DNA from: UBA2334 sp964396895
GTDB taxonomy: Bacteria > Pseudomonadota > Gammaproteobacteria > Burkholderiales > Burkholderiaceae_C
DNA length: 64,000 nucleotides
Direction: 5' to 3'
Assembly (NCBI GenBank): GCA_964396895.1
Contig: CAYNGJ010000019.1
Coordinates: forward strand, 15,744-79,743
Within the stretch, counting starts at the first letter, position 1. The number at the start of each line of letters is the position of its first letter. A model generated the notes under the pieces. It searched no databases and was not told the origin of the DNA. It saw only the letters and a program-made list of their open reading frames with translations. This document shows positions 17,227 through 24,612 of this stretch, piece by piece. Made by a program: the position numbers and the translations under genes.

Positions 17227-18402
17227 TCAGACCACGGCGGCGCCCAGTGACATCACCAACCGCGTCAGGCTGGCCTTTTGGGTGACGCGGGTTTTGCTGT
17301 AAATCGCCTTGACGTGGGTGGGCAGGGTTTCTTCAGTCACCTTGGCATTCAGCGCGGCATCGCGGTAGGACATGCCTTGGGCCAGAGACAGGGCAATGCG
17401 TGACTCCGCCGGTGTCAGCCCCAATTGCTTTTGCAGTTGGGCGGGTGGCGGCAGGTTCACCTGGTCTGGGTCAGTCACAAACACAATGAAATGCGCCCCT
17501 TCGTGGGTTTGTATGGGGTCGGTTTGCTCCAAGGGGCAGCACTGAAGGGTGTAGGTTGATGCGGTGCTCTGGCGTTTGACTTGAAACGTCTCGCCAAAAG
17601 CACCCCTGTCAGTGATGGGCAGGCGGGCGATTTGGGTCATCCAGTCGGTGGCCGTCTGGACGGGCGCACTCTGGGTGGACATGGCCCTCAGTTGCCCGTT
17701 TGCGTCAACTGACAGCCCGTCGTGGCGGTTGAGTGCCCGTTGGCCTGCTGCGTTGGTGAACATCACGCGCAACTGCTGGTCCAGCAACATCACGCCCACC
17801 GTCAATCGGTCCAGCGCGGCACGCAGAGACTGCTCCTGGTGCCTGGCCAAGTTGAGCCTGTGCATCATCCCCAGCGCCCTTGATAAATGGGGCAACAGCA
17901 GCGTCAGCCATTCCTTGTCGCCGAGGCCGAAAGGACCGGCACTTTGGTCTCTGTAAATGGACGTGATGGTGGCGGGCAGCCCTGGCTCGCCCTCAAAAAT
18001 GATGCCGGCGCACACATGCTCCACGTCGTGGGCACTCAAAAACTCGCGGTAGTACACCGAGGCATGCAGCTCGGCGGTGGGCAGCATGTCTTGGTCGGTG
18101 ATGACGTTGCCGGTTCTAGCCAACCCCCGTTGCTGCGCACCCTGCGTCCAAACATCGAGGGCGATGTATTTGCTGGCCCACAGGGCTATGTAGGCATCGT
18201 CCATTTGCCACGGAAAAATGAAGCCACCCTCTTGGGGTGCTGCCAGGGGGGTGAACAGCAGTGCCCGCGTGCCACCCATTGAACGGCCCACACTGGCGAC
18301 AGCATCGCCCCAGACTGCGGGGTTGGCGCTGGCGGCATAGATGCGGTGCACGAGTTCACTGAACTCGGCTAGGCGGTTACCGGGGAGAGTGGTGGTGTGC
18401 AT
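17227..18402 (-). CDS. LuxR-type transcriptional regulator
   Basis: 391 residues from the ATG at 18402. The N-terminal two thirds (FSELVHRIYAASANPAVWGDAV...) looks like a GAF/PAS-type sensory region rather than an acyl-homoserine-lactone domain. The last 60 residues form the LuxR helix-turn-helix: LGLTPAESRIALSLAQGMSYRDAALNAKVTEETLPTHVKAIYSKTRV. The usual recognition-helix signature TVrtH is replaced by TLPTHVK. The ligand and regulon are unknown. Neighbours (small secreted protein, then lrp-putA) give no firm clue. Confidence 0.8.
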   Translation of the reverse strand: MHTTTLPGNRLAEFSELVHRIYAASANPAVWGDAVASVGRSMGGTRALLFTPLAAPQEGGFIFPWQMDDAYIALWASKYIALDVWTQGAQQRGLARTGNVITDQDMLPTAELHASVYYREFLSAHDVEHVCAGIIFEGEPGLPATITSIYRDQSAGPFGLGDKEWLTLLLPHLSRALGMMHRLNLARHQEQSLRAALDRLTVGVMLLDQQLRVMFTNAAGQRALNRHDGLSVDANGQLRAMSTQSAPVQTATDWMTQIARLPITDRGAFGETFQVKRQSTASTYTLQCCPLEQTDPIQTHEGAHFIVFVTDPDQVNLPPPAQLQKQLGLTPAESRIALSLAQGMSYRDAALNAKVTEETLPTHVKAIYSKTRVTQKASLTRLVMSLGAAVV

Positions 18403-18501
18403 GGGGTTGTGGGCGGGCTGATGTGCCGAGTGTCGGAGGCGCACCTGACAAATGGCATTCGGTGTTTACCCGGGTGTTGCTTCCAGCCACCACGTGTCCC
18501 A

Positions 18502-18972
18502 CTAAAGCGGCAAGCACGAACTGTTTTTCACCTCTTCCATGACCGCGTAGGTGCGGGTTTCGCGCACACCGGGCAGTTGCCACAGCACGCTGCCTGCAAA
18601 GTCGCGGTAGGCGGCCATGTCGGCCATGCGGGTTTTGAGCAAATAGTCAAACCCGCCCGCCACCATGTGGCATTCCATGATGGCCTCGTGCACCTGCACG
18701 GCGGCCTTGAACTGGTCAAACACATGGGGCGTGGTGCGGTCCAGCAGCACCTCGATGAACACCATCATGCCCCGCCCCAGCTTGAGCGGGTTGAGGCGTG
18801 CCTCGTAACCCAGGATGTAGCCCTCGCGCGTCAGGCGCTGGGTGCGCGCCAGCACGGCGGTGGGCGACAGCGCCACCACCTCGGCCAGCCGCTGGTTGGG
18901 CAGGCGGCCATCGGCTTGCAGGGCGGCCAGAATTTTGAGGTCGATGCGGTCCAGGTGTTCATGGGGGGTCAT
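18502..18972 (-). CDS. Lrp/AsnC family regulator, likely activator of putA
   Basis: 156 residues. An N-terminal winged helix (LDRIDLKILAALQADGRLPNQRLAEVVALSPTAVLARTQRLTREGYI, about 8-54) is followed by a RAM/AsnC ligand domain with HMVAGGFDYLLKTRMADMAAYRDF. Such regulators bind amino acids as octamers. The gene is divergent from putA with about 100 bases between starts, and two symmetric sites lie in that gap. The PutA here has no DNA-binding domain of its own, so this protein is the obvious proline-responsive regulator (PutR/BkdR-like). That role is inferred from position. Confidence 0.9.
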   Translation of the reverse strand: MTPHEHLDRIDLKILAALQADGRLPNQRLAEVVALSPTAVLARTQRLTREGYILGYEARLNPLKLGRGMMVFIEVLLDRTTPHVFDQFKAAVQVHEAIMECHMVAGGFDYLLKTRMADMAAYRDFAGSVLWQLPGVRETRTYAVMEEVKNSSCLPL

Positions 18973-18975
18973 GGC

Positions 18976-18988
18976 GTGAATTATTCAC
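18976..18988. promoter_or_regulatory. Lrp-type operator, site 1
   Basis: GTGAA-TTA-TTCAC, a perfect 5-bp inverted repeat four bases upstream of the lrp-like start. It shares the GTGAA-N3-TTCAC core with the larger palindrome at 19004-19026, centre to centre 33 bases, about three helical turns. Confidence 0.6.
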
Positions 18989-19003
18989 TGTCCAGGTGCC
19001 TGT

Positions 19004-19026
19004 CAATGGTGAAAAATTCACCATTG
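19004..19026. promoter_or_regulatory. Lrp-type operator, site 2 (perfect 23-bp palindrome)
   Basis: Ten-base arms CAATGGTGAA and TTCACCATTG around AAA, located 47 bases upstream of the putA ATG. The perfect symmetry, AT-rich centre and repeat of the same core at site 1 are what a dimeric Lrp/AsnC regulator would read. Autoregulation of the lrp-like gene through site 1 and activation of putA through site 2 is an inference. Confidence 0.7.
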
Positions 19027-19072
19027 TTTGGCGGATCATGCGCACATTCACTTGTTGCCCAAAGGCCCCGAC

Positions 19073-22000
19073 ATGTTTCTGCCCAACCCCTACCGCCCCG
19101 AATCCTCTGTGCTCTCCCACCGCCTGGCCGCACTGGAGGGTGCACTGAACTGGCCCGCCGTGGTCACCGCTTCTGCCCCCTGGGTGCAGGCCGTGCGCGA
19201 CAACCCACCGCCCTTCTGGGCCATGGAGAGCCTGCTGAAGGAGTACCCCATTTCCAGCGCCGAGGGCCTGGCCCTGATGCGCCTGGCCGAGGCCCTGCTG
19301 CGGGTGCCCGATGCCGAAACCGCCATGGCCCTGACCGCCGACCAATTGGGCCGCGCGGACTTTGATGGTGGCGAGCACGCCAGCCACGCGGCCCACGGCG
19401 ACGGCGCGCACGCGGGCATCAGCCGCAGCACGCTGGCGCGGCTGTCCAGCAGCGCCATTGCCTTGTCCAAGAAGTTCTTGCCCGACCCCAACTCGGGCGA
19501 GCAGCCCAGCCTGTTCACCCGGCTGGGTGCGCGCACCGTCGTGGCGGCCACGCTGCGCTCGGTGCAGTTGTTGGGGCGGCAGTTTGTGCTGGGCCAGACC
19601 ATTGCCGACGCGCAAAAAGAGGCGGCCAGCGCCCGCAAAAAGCAGGCGGGTTTGAGGTTCAGCTACGACATGCTGGGCGAAGGCGCCCGCACCGAGGCCG
19701 ATGCCCAGGCCTACCTGGCCAGCTACACACAGGCCATTGAAGCGATAGCCAACAAGTCATCCACAGCAAGCGATACCGCCGAAAATGATGGTATATCCAT
19801 CAAACTCAGTGCCCTGCACCCGCGCTACGAAGACGCGCAAACCCAGCGCGTGCTGACCGAGTTGGTGCCCCGCGTGTGGGGGCTGTGCCAGCAGGCGGCG
19901 CGGGCCAACATCAACCTGACCATCGACGCCGAAGAGGTGGACCGGCTGGAGCTGTCGCTGGTGGTTTTTGATGCGCTGGCCGAGCGCGTGGCCGCCGAGT
20001 GTCCGCAGTGGAGCGGCTTTGGTTTGGCCCTGCAGGCCTACCAGACGCGGGCGCTGGAACTGGTGGAGCACGTCATTGCGGTGGCCCGGCAGCACCGCAT
20101 CCGGCTCATGTGCCGACTGGTCAAGGGCGCGTACTGGGATGCCGAAATCAAGCGCGCCCAGGAGCTGGGCCTGGCGCACTACCCCGTGTTCACGGAAAAG
20201 CACCACACCGATGCCAGCTACCTGGCCTGCGCCCGCGCCTTGTTGGCCGCACCCGATGCCATTTACCCGCAGTTCGCCACGCACAACGCGGGCACCATCG
20301 CGGCCATTTTGCAAATGGCGGGGTCGGTCACGCCCGCTGTAACGTTACCCACAGGCGGCACCGAGGCGGCGGGCGTTGCTTTGGCGGGCCGCGCAGCGCC
20401 CCAAGGCTCAGTGCCGGGAGGCAGTGTGAGCGGCGGCCGCTTCGAGTTGCAGCGCCTGCACGGCATGGGCGAGGGCATTTACCGCGAGGTACTCAAGCAC
20501 CCGGCGGTGCGCTGTCGGGTGTACGCGCCCGTGGGCCAGCACCGCGACTTGCTGGCCTACCTGGTGCGCCGCTTGCTGGAGAACGGTGCCAACTCTTCCT
20601 TTGTGCACCAACTGGCCGATGAGTCCGTGGGCATGGATGTGCTGCTGGCTTCGCCCATGGACCAGTCGGCCGAGTTCGCCGCCAGCGCCCAACCGCCCCT
20701 CAACCTACCCCTGCCGCCCGACCTGTTTGGCCCCGCCCGGCGCAACAGCAGCGGCCTGGACCTGACCGTGGCCGCCCACCGCGACCCGCTGTTGGCTGCC
20801 TATGCCCAGATCAGCGTGCCCGTGGTGCCAGAGTTTGATGCCAAATTGGCCTCTGACGCTTACCAGAAAAGCGCCAGCAGCTATCAGCAGTGGAGCGCCG
20901 CGCCGTTGGAGCACCGCGCCGCCATACTGCGCGCCGCTGCCGATGCGCTGGAGGCCGACACGCCGCGCTTTTGTGCCCTTCTGGTCAAAGAAGCCCACAA
21001 AACCTGGGGCGACACCGTGGCCGAAGTGCGCGAGGCGGTGGATTTTTTGCGTTACTACGCCAACCAGGCTGAACGCATCATGCAGCCCATTGAGCTGCCT
21101 GAGGTGGACAGTCTGTGGGCAGAGCACGATTCGCCGCCGGGCCGCCCCAAGGCGAATCAGCCCCCTCGGGGGGGAGCGAACAGCGTGAGCGTGGGGGCAC
21201 ATTTCAAGGGTTGGGGCGTGACAGGCGAGCGCAACACCCTGCGGCTGACCGCACGCGGCGTGTGGGTGGCCATCAGCCCCTGGAACTTTCCGCTGGCCAT
21301 TTTTCTGGGTCAGGTGGCTGCCGCTCTGGCCACCGGCAACACCGTGCTGGCCAAGCCCGCCGAGCAAACCCCTGCTGTGGCGCTGGAAGCCGTGCGCCTG
21401 CTGCACGCCGCCGGCGTGCCCGCCGACGCACTGCAACTCATCCACGGCCCCGGCGAGACGGTGGGTGCCGCACTGGTCGCTTTGCCCGGCGTGGCGGGCG
21501 TGGTGTTCACCGGCTCCACACAGGTGGCCAAGCTCATCCAGCGGGCGTTGGCCGCCAAGGACGGCCCCATCGTCCCACTGATTGCCGAAACCGGCGGCCT
21601 CAACGCCATGCTGGTGGACAGCACTGCCCTGCCCGAGCAGGTGGCCGATGCCGTGGTGCAAAGCGCCTTTCGCAGCGCAGGCCAGCGCTGCTCGGCCCTG
21701 CGCCTGCTGTGCGTGCACGAGGCCGTGGCCGATGGCGTGCTGCACATGATTGCCGGTGCCGCCCAGGAGTTGTGCGTGGGCAACCCCGCCGAACTGGCCA
21801 CTGACGTCGGCCCGCTGATCGACGCCGAGGCGTTTGAAGGCATCAGCCGCCATGTGGTGCGGCTGAAAAAAGAGTCAAAACCGCTGCTATCGCTTGATGC
21901 GATTGATTTATCAGCTATGCCTAACTTGATGCCGCCGCAGATGTTCGAGGTGGCGGGTGTGGCTGCCGTGGGCGAGGAGATTTTTGGCCCCGTGTTGCAA

Positions 22001-22333
22001 GTGCTGCGCTGGGGGCCGGGTTGCGCCGGGCTGGAAACGCCCGAAGCCGTGGTGCGCGCCATCAACGTGCTGGGCTATGGCCTGACCTTCGGCATACAGA
22101 CCCGCATCGACAGCCGGGCCCAGGCGCTGGCCGGGGCCGCCCACATTGGGAACGTGTACGTCAACCGCAACATGATCGGTGCGGTGGTGGGCCTGCAGCC
22201 CTTCGGTGGCGAAGGCCTCAGCGGCACCGGCCCCAAGGCGGGCGGGCCGCACTACCTGTACCGCTTTTGCGCCGAGCAGACCGTGACCATCAACACCACG
22301 GCGGCGGGGGGGAATGTGGCGCTGCTGGCCTGA
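19073..22333 (+). CDS. putA: Bifunctional proline dehydrogenase / L-glutamate gamma-semialdehyde dehydrogenase PutA
   Basis: 1086 residues from the ATG at 19073; a TTG 45 bases earlier is also in frame. It oxidises proline to glutamate in two steps. The FAD-dependent proline dehydrogenase barrel occupies about 75-530, with RLMCRLVKGAYWDAEIKRAQELG and VYAPVGQHRDLLAYLVRRLLENGANSSFV. The NAD-dependent aldehyde dehydrogenase occupies about 590-1080, with WNFPLAI, the catalytic-cysteine segment SAGQRCSALR, EEIFGPVLQ and NVYVNRNMIGAVVG. The N-terminal ribbon-helix-helix of enterobacterial PutA is absent, so this is the short enzyme-only class. The gene contains three AT-rich and two GC-rich repeat copies in frame, which encode low-complexity peptides between domains. 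Confidence 0.97.
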   Translation: MFLPNPYRPESSVLSHRLAALEGALNWPAVVTASAPWVQAVRDNPPPFWAMESLLKEYPISSAEGLALMRLAEALLRVPDAETAMALTADQLGRADFDGGEHASHAAHGDGAHAGISRSTLARLSSSAIALSKKFLPDPNSGEQPSLFTRLGARTVVAATLRSVQLLGRQFVLGQTIADAQKEAASARKKQAGLRFSYDMLGEGARTEADAQAYLASYTQAIEAIANKSSTASDTAENDGISIKLSALHPRYEDAQTQRVLTELVPRVWGLCQQAARANINLTIDAEEVDRLELSLVVFDALAERVAAECPQWSGFGLALQAYQTRALELVEHVIAVARQHRIRLMCRLVKGAYWDAEIKRAQELGLAHYPVFTEKHHTDASYLACARALLAAPDAIYPQFATHNAGTIAAILQMAGSVTPAVTLPTGGTEAAGVALAGRAAPQGSVPGGSVSGGRFELQRLHGMGEGIYREVLKHPAVRCRVYAPVGQHRDLLAYLVRRLLENGANSSFVHQLADESVGMDVLLASPMDQSAEFAASAQPPLNLPLPPDLFGPARRNSSGLDLTVAAHRDPLLAAYAQISVPVVPEFDAKLASDAYQKSASSYQQWSAAPLEHRAAILRAAADALEADTPRFCALLVKEAHKTWGDTVAEVREAVDFLRYYANQAERIMQPIELPEVDSLWAEHDSPPGRPKANQPPRGGANSVSVGAHFKGWGVTGERNTLRLTARGVWVAISPWNFPLAIFLGQVAAALATGNTVLAKPAEQTPAVALEAVRLLHAAGVPADALQLIHGPGETVGAALVALPGVAGVVFTGSTQVAKLIQRALAAKDGPIVPLIAETGGLNAMLVDSTALPEQVADAVVQSAFRSAGQRCSALRLLCVHEAVADGVLHMIAGAAQELCVGNPAELATDVGPLIDAEAFEGISRHVVRLKKESKPLLSLDAIDLSAMPNLMPPQMFEVAGVAAVGEEIFGPVLQVLRWGPGCAGLETPEAVVRAINVLGYGLTFGIQTRIDSRAQALAGAAHIGNVYVNRNMIGAVVGLQPFGGEGLSGTGPKAGGPHYLYRFCAEQTVTINTTAAGGNVALLA
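19742..19790 (+). repeat. AT-rich dispersed repeat, copy in putA (a)
   Basis: TAGC at 19746-19749, 18 bases, AAGCGA at 19768-19773, then a CCGCCGAAAATG tail. Read in frame as IANKSSTASDTAENDG within the proline dehydrogenase half. Reference orientation. Confidence 0.7.
20384..20446 (+). repeat. GC-rich palindromic repeat in putA, copy 1
   Basis: GGGCCGC, then GCCCCAAGGC, CAGTG and GTGAGCGGCGGCC, a degenerate match in the same order to the element at 21128-21200. It encodes the Gly/Ala-rich stretch GRAAPQGSVPGGSVSGG between conserved PutA segments. Confidence 0.5.
20842..20890 (-). repeat. AT-rich dispersed repeat, copy in putA (b)
   Basis: In the reverse orientation: AAATTGGCCTC, ACGCTT at 20856-20861, 18 bases, GCTA at 20880-20883. 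One of the best-preserved copies. Read in frame as LASDAYQKSASSYQQ, just after the proline dehydrogenase domain. Confidence 0.75.
21128..21200 (+). repeat. GC-rich palindromic repeat in putA, copy 2
   Basis: GATTCGCC at 21128-21135 pairs with GGCGAATC at 21151-21158, and CCCCC-T-CGGGGGG forms a second small stem at 21161-21174, followed by AGCGAACAGCGTGAGCGTGGGGG. It interrupts PutA with a Pro/Gly-rich peptide (DSPPGRPKANQPPRGGANS) just before KGWGVTGERNTLRL. It looks like a REP-like element; I recall similar sequences in Comamonadaceae intergenic DNA but cannot verify that here. Confidence 0.65.
21877..21922 (-). repeat. AT-rich dispersed repeat, copy in putA (c)
   Basis: Reverse orientation: TCGCTT at 21890-21895, 18 bases, GCTA at 21914-21917. 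Read in frame as SKPLLSLDAIDLSAM within the aldehyde dehydrogenase half, replacing a normally variable loop before the MFEVAGV segment. Confidence 0.7.
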
Positions 22334-22372
22334 TCTGCGGGGGGGCGTGCCACCGGGGGCCCGCTGCGGTCC

Positions 22373-22633
22373 TCACTGCCCGCTGGTTTCGTGGCGGTCG
22401 GCGGCGCAGTAAATTTCGGCGGCCATGCGGTGGTCGGTGCGTGCCCAGCGGTCGGCGTGACCCCTGGCCTCGGCGGCTTCCTGGGCGCGGGTGGCGGGGC
22501 GAGCGCGGGGCGCAGACGGGGTGCTGATCTGGGCCAGCAAGGCCAACAGCAGGTGTTTGAACGCCGTGGCCAGTTCCCCCAGGGCGGCGCCCACGCGGGG
22601 TTGGGCATCGGTGTGGTAGGCGGTGGTGCTCAT
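22373..22633 (-). CDS. Small hypothetical protein
   Basis: 86 residues from the ATG at 22633 (GAAGGGA ribosome-binding site). The first 40 residues can form an amphipathic helix (VGAALGELATAFKHLLLALLAQI). The rest is Ala/Arg/Glu-rich (RAQEAAEARGHADRWARTDHRMAAEIYCAADRHE). No signal peptide and no known family. A TATACT element on the minus strand about 40 bases upstream could be its -10. Confidence 0.55.
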   Translation of the reverse strand: MSTTAYHTDAQPRVGAALGELATAFKHLLLALLAQISTPSAPRARPATRAQEAAEARGHADRWARTDHRMAAEIYCAADRHETSGQ

Positions 22634-22770
22634 GGTGTTTCCCTTCGAGGTGTGAATTTGCTGCACTGCAGTATAGGGTAAACCCTGATTTTTTGCTCAG
22701 TCCTTTCCACTTGACCGTCCACCCCCATCACTCCGGCACAATGCGCCGATTGCTTGTGGAGGTTGCTGCC

Positions 22771-23154
22771 GTGATTGCATCCGTGTTGGCCATTTGTGTG
22801 GGCGCATCAGTCGGTGCGGTGCTGCGCTGGGGGCTTGGCTTGGCCCTCAACGCCGTTTGGACTCCGTTGCCGCTGGGAACGCTGGTGGCCAATCTCGGTG
22901 GTGGCTACCTCATTGGCTTGGCGCTGGCCGTGTTTGGCAACCACCCAGCCTGGGCGCCCGAGTGGCGCTTGTTGGTCATCACCGGTTTTTTGGGGGGGTT
23001 GACCACGTTTTCCACTTTCTCCGCCGAAGTCACCACCCTGATGCAGCAGGGGCGCCTGCTGTGGGCGGGGCTGGCCATTTCGGCCCATGTGGTGGGGTCG
23101 CTGGCCATGACCCTGCTGGGCCTGGCCACTGTGGGCCTGATGCGCCAGGGCTGA
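22771..23154 (+). CDS. crcB: Fluoride efflux channel CrcB/Fluc
   Basis: 127 residues from the GTG at 22771. GGAGG sits 8 bases upstream, which decides this start over an ATG at 22741. Four membrane spans of the Fluc family are visible with GASVGAVLRWGLGL near the N-terminus, PLGTLVANLGGGYLIG in the middle (the Asn lines the pore), and GFLGGLTTFSTFSAE with the Phe and Thr/Ser residues of the fluoride path. The protein dimerises to leak fluoride out of the cell. No fluoride riboswitch is seen upstream. Confidence 0.93.
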   Translation: MIASVLAICVGASVGAVLRWGLGLALNAVWTPLPLGTLVANLGGGYLIGLALAVFGNHPAWAPEWRLLVITGFLGGLTTFSTFSAEVTTLMQQGRLLWAGLAISAHVVGSLAMTLLGLATVGLMRQG

Positions 23155-23221
23155 GGAGTTCGCCCGTGCCGGGGGGGGCCTTGCAATCGGGGTGAACAGG
23201 CCAGCGGCTACCATGCGCGCC

Positions 23222-24520
23222 ATGACCGATTCCCGCTCCGCCCACCAGCCCGCCGTGCTGGGCATTGACTTTGGCACCTCCAACTCCGCCGCCGCCTGCC
23301 GTTTGGGCCATGGCCCCGCCCAGCCCCTGGTGCTGGAAGGCACGGCCACCGCCCTGCCCACGGCCATCTTCTTCAACGCGGAAGACCACCGCACCCACTT
23401 TGGCCGAGATGCCATTGCCCAGTACCTGGCCGGAACCGAGGGGCGGTTGATGCGCTCGCTCAAAAGCCTGCTGGGCAGTCCGCTGCTGCTGGAGAAGACC
23501 GAGGTCAACGGCCAGGCCATCAGCTTTCAGGAAATCATCACCACCTTCCTGCTGGAAATCAAACGCCGCGCCCAGGCGCAAATGGGCACCGCGCCCACCC
23601 ACGTCGTGCTGGGACGCCCCGTGCACTTTGTGGACGACGACCCCGAGCGCGACGCGCTGGCCCAACTCATGCTCAGCCAGGCCGCCGACGCCGCTGGTCT
23701 GCGCAATGTGCGCTTTCAGCTGGAGCCCATCGCCGCCGCGTTCGACTACGAGCAGCGCATTGCCCGCGACAGCGTGGTGCTGGTGGTGGACATTGGGGGT
23801 GGCACATCGGACTTCACCGTGGTCAGGCTGCGCGCGCCGCGCCCGGGCGGTACCGCCCGCCGGGGCGACCGTGGCCAGGACATTCTGGCCACGCGGGGTG
23901 TGCACATCGGCGGCACCGACTACGACCAGCGCCTGAGCCTGGCCCACGCCATGCCGCTGTTGGGGTTCAAACACACCGGACCCGACGGGCGCGAGGTGCC
24001 CAGCAGCGTGTTTTTTGACCTGGCCACCTGGCACCTGATCCACTGGCGCTACTCGGCCAAGGCCATCCGCGAGGCCCAGGCCCTGCGCACCAACTACAGC
24101 CAACCCCAGTTGCACCAGCGCCTGATGACTGTGCTGCAAGAGCGCCTGGCCCACCACATGGCCAACGACGTCGAGCAGGCCAAGATTGACATCAGCCGGG
24201 CCAGCCAGTCGGCCACGGCCAACCCGTCGGCCCACATGGACTTTGCCTACCTGGAGGCTGGTTTGGGCGCCGACATCGACGCCGCCGGTCTGGCCGCGCA
24301 ACTGGCGGCGCTGCTGGGGCAGGTGGTGCAGTGCGCGCTGGACTGCACCCAAGCCGCGGGCCTGCGCCCCCAGCAGCTGGACGCGGTTTACCTCACCGGC
24401 GGATCCAGCGCCCTGGCCACTTTTCAGCAGGCCCTGCAGCAGGCCTTTGCCGGTGTGCCGCTGGTGGAGGGCGACCTGTTCGGTGGCGTGGCCGCCGGGC
24501 TGGTGTATGGCGTGGACTGA
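23222..24520 (+). CDS. Hsp70-family ATPase lacking a substrate-binding domain (YegD-like)
   Basis: 432 residues from the ATG at 23222, with in-frame ATGs at 23213 and 23192. The actin/Hsp70 nucleotide-binding fold is complete: phosphate 1 GIDFGTSNSAAA near the N-terminus, VVDIGGGTSDFTVV in the middle, HIGGTDYDQRLS, and the adenosine motif VYLTGGSSALATF near the end. The protein stops there, so there is no peptide-binding beta domain or lid. This matches the short YegD class, whose partner is unknown. It is followed by a dispersed AT-rich repeat and the convergent pap gene. Confidence 0.88.
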   Translation: MTDSRSAHQPAVLGIDFGTSNSAAACRLGHGPAQPLVLEGTATALPTAIFFNAEDHRTHFGRDAIAQYLAGTEGRLMRSLKSLLGSPLLLEKTEVNGQAISFQEIITTFLLEIKRRAQAQMGTAPTHVVLGRPVHFVDDDPERDALAQLMLSQAADAAGLRNVRFQLEPIAAAFDYEQRIARDSVVLVVDIGGGTSDFTVVRLRAPRPGGTARRGDRGQDILATRGVHIGGTDYDQRLSLAHAMPLLGFKHTGPDGREVPSSVFFDLATWHLIHWRYSAKAIREAQALRTNYSQPQLHQRLMTVLQERLAHHMANDVEQAKIDISRASQSATANPSAHMDFAYLEAGLGADIDAAGLAAQLAALLGQVVQCALDCTQAAGLRPQQLDAVYLTGGSSALATFQQALQQAFAGVPLVEGDLFGGVAAGLVYGVD

Positions 24521-24550
24521 CAGTGGCGGGTCACTCCGGTGTGGCTCGTC

Positions 24551-24612
24551 AAAAAATCATTGATAGCTAAAAAGTCAACGCCATCAAGCGCTAGGTGCCT
24601 TTTTTGTTGAAT
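24551..24612 (+). repeat. AT-rich dispersed repeat, copy at pap 3' end
   Basis: TAGC at 24564-24567, 18 bases, AAGCGCTAGGTGCC from 24586, then a run of T. The stop codon of pap (24584-24586) and its last codons (KKAPSA) lie inside the element. Reference orientation. Confidence 0.85.

Noticed and set aside
22634..22770. Possible fluoride riboswitch upstream of crcB
   Set aside because: I looked for the GGCGATGGTGTTCGCC-type core and pseudoknot and found nothing like it.
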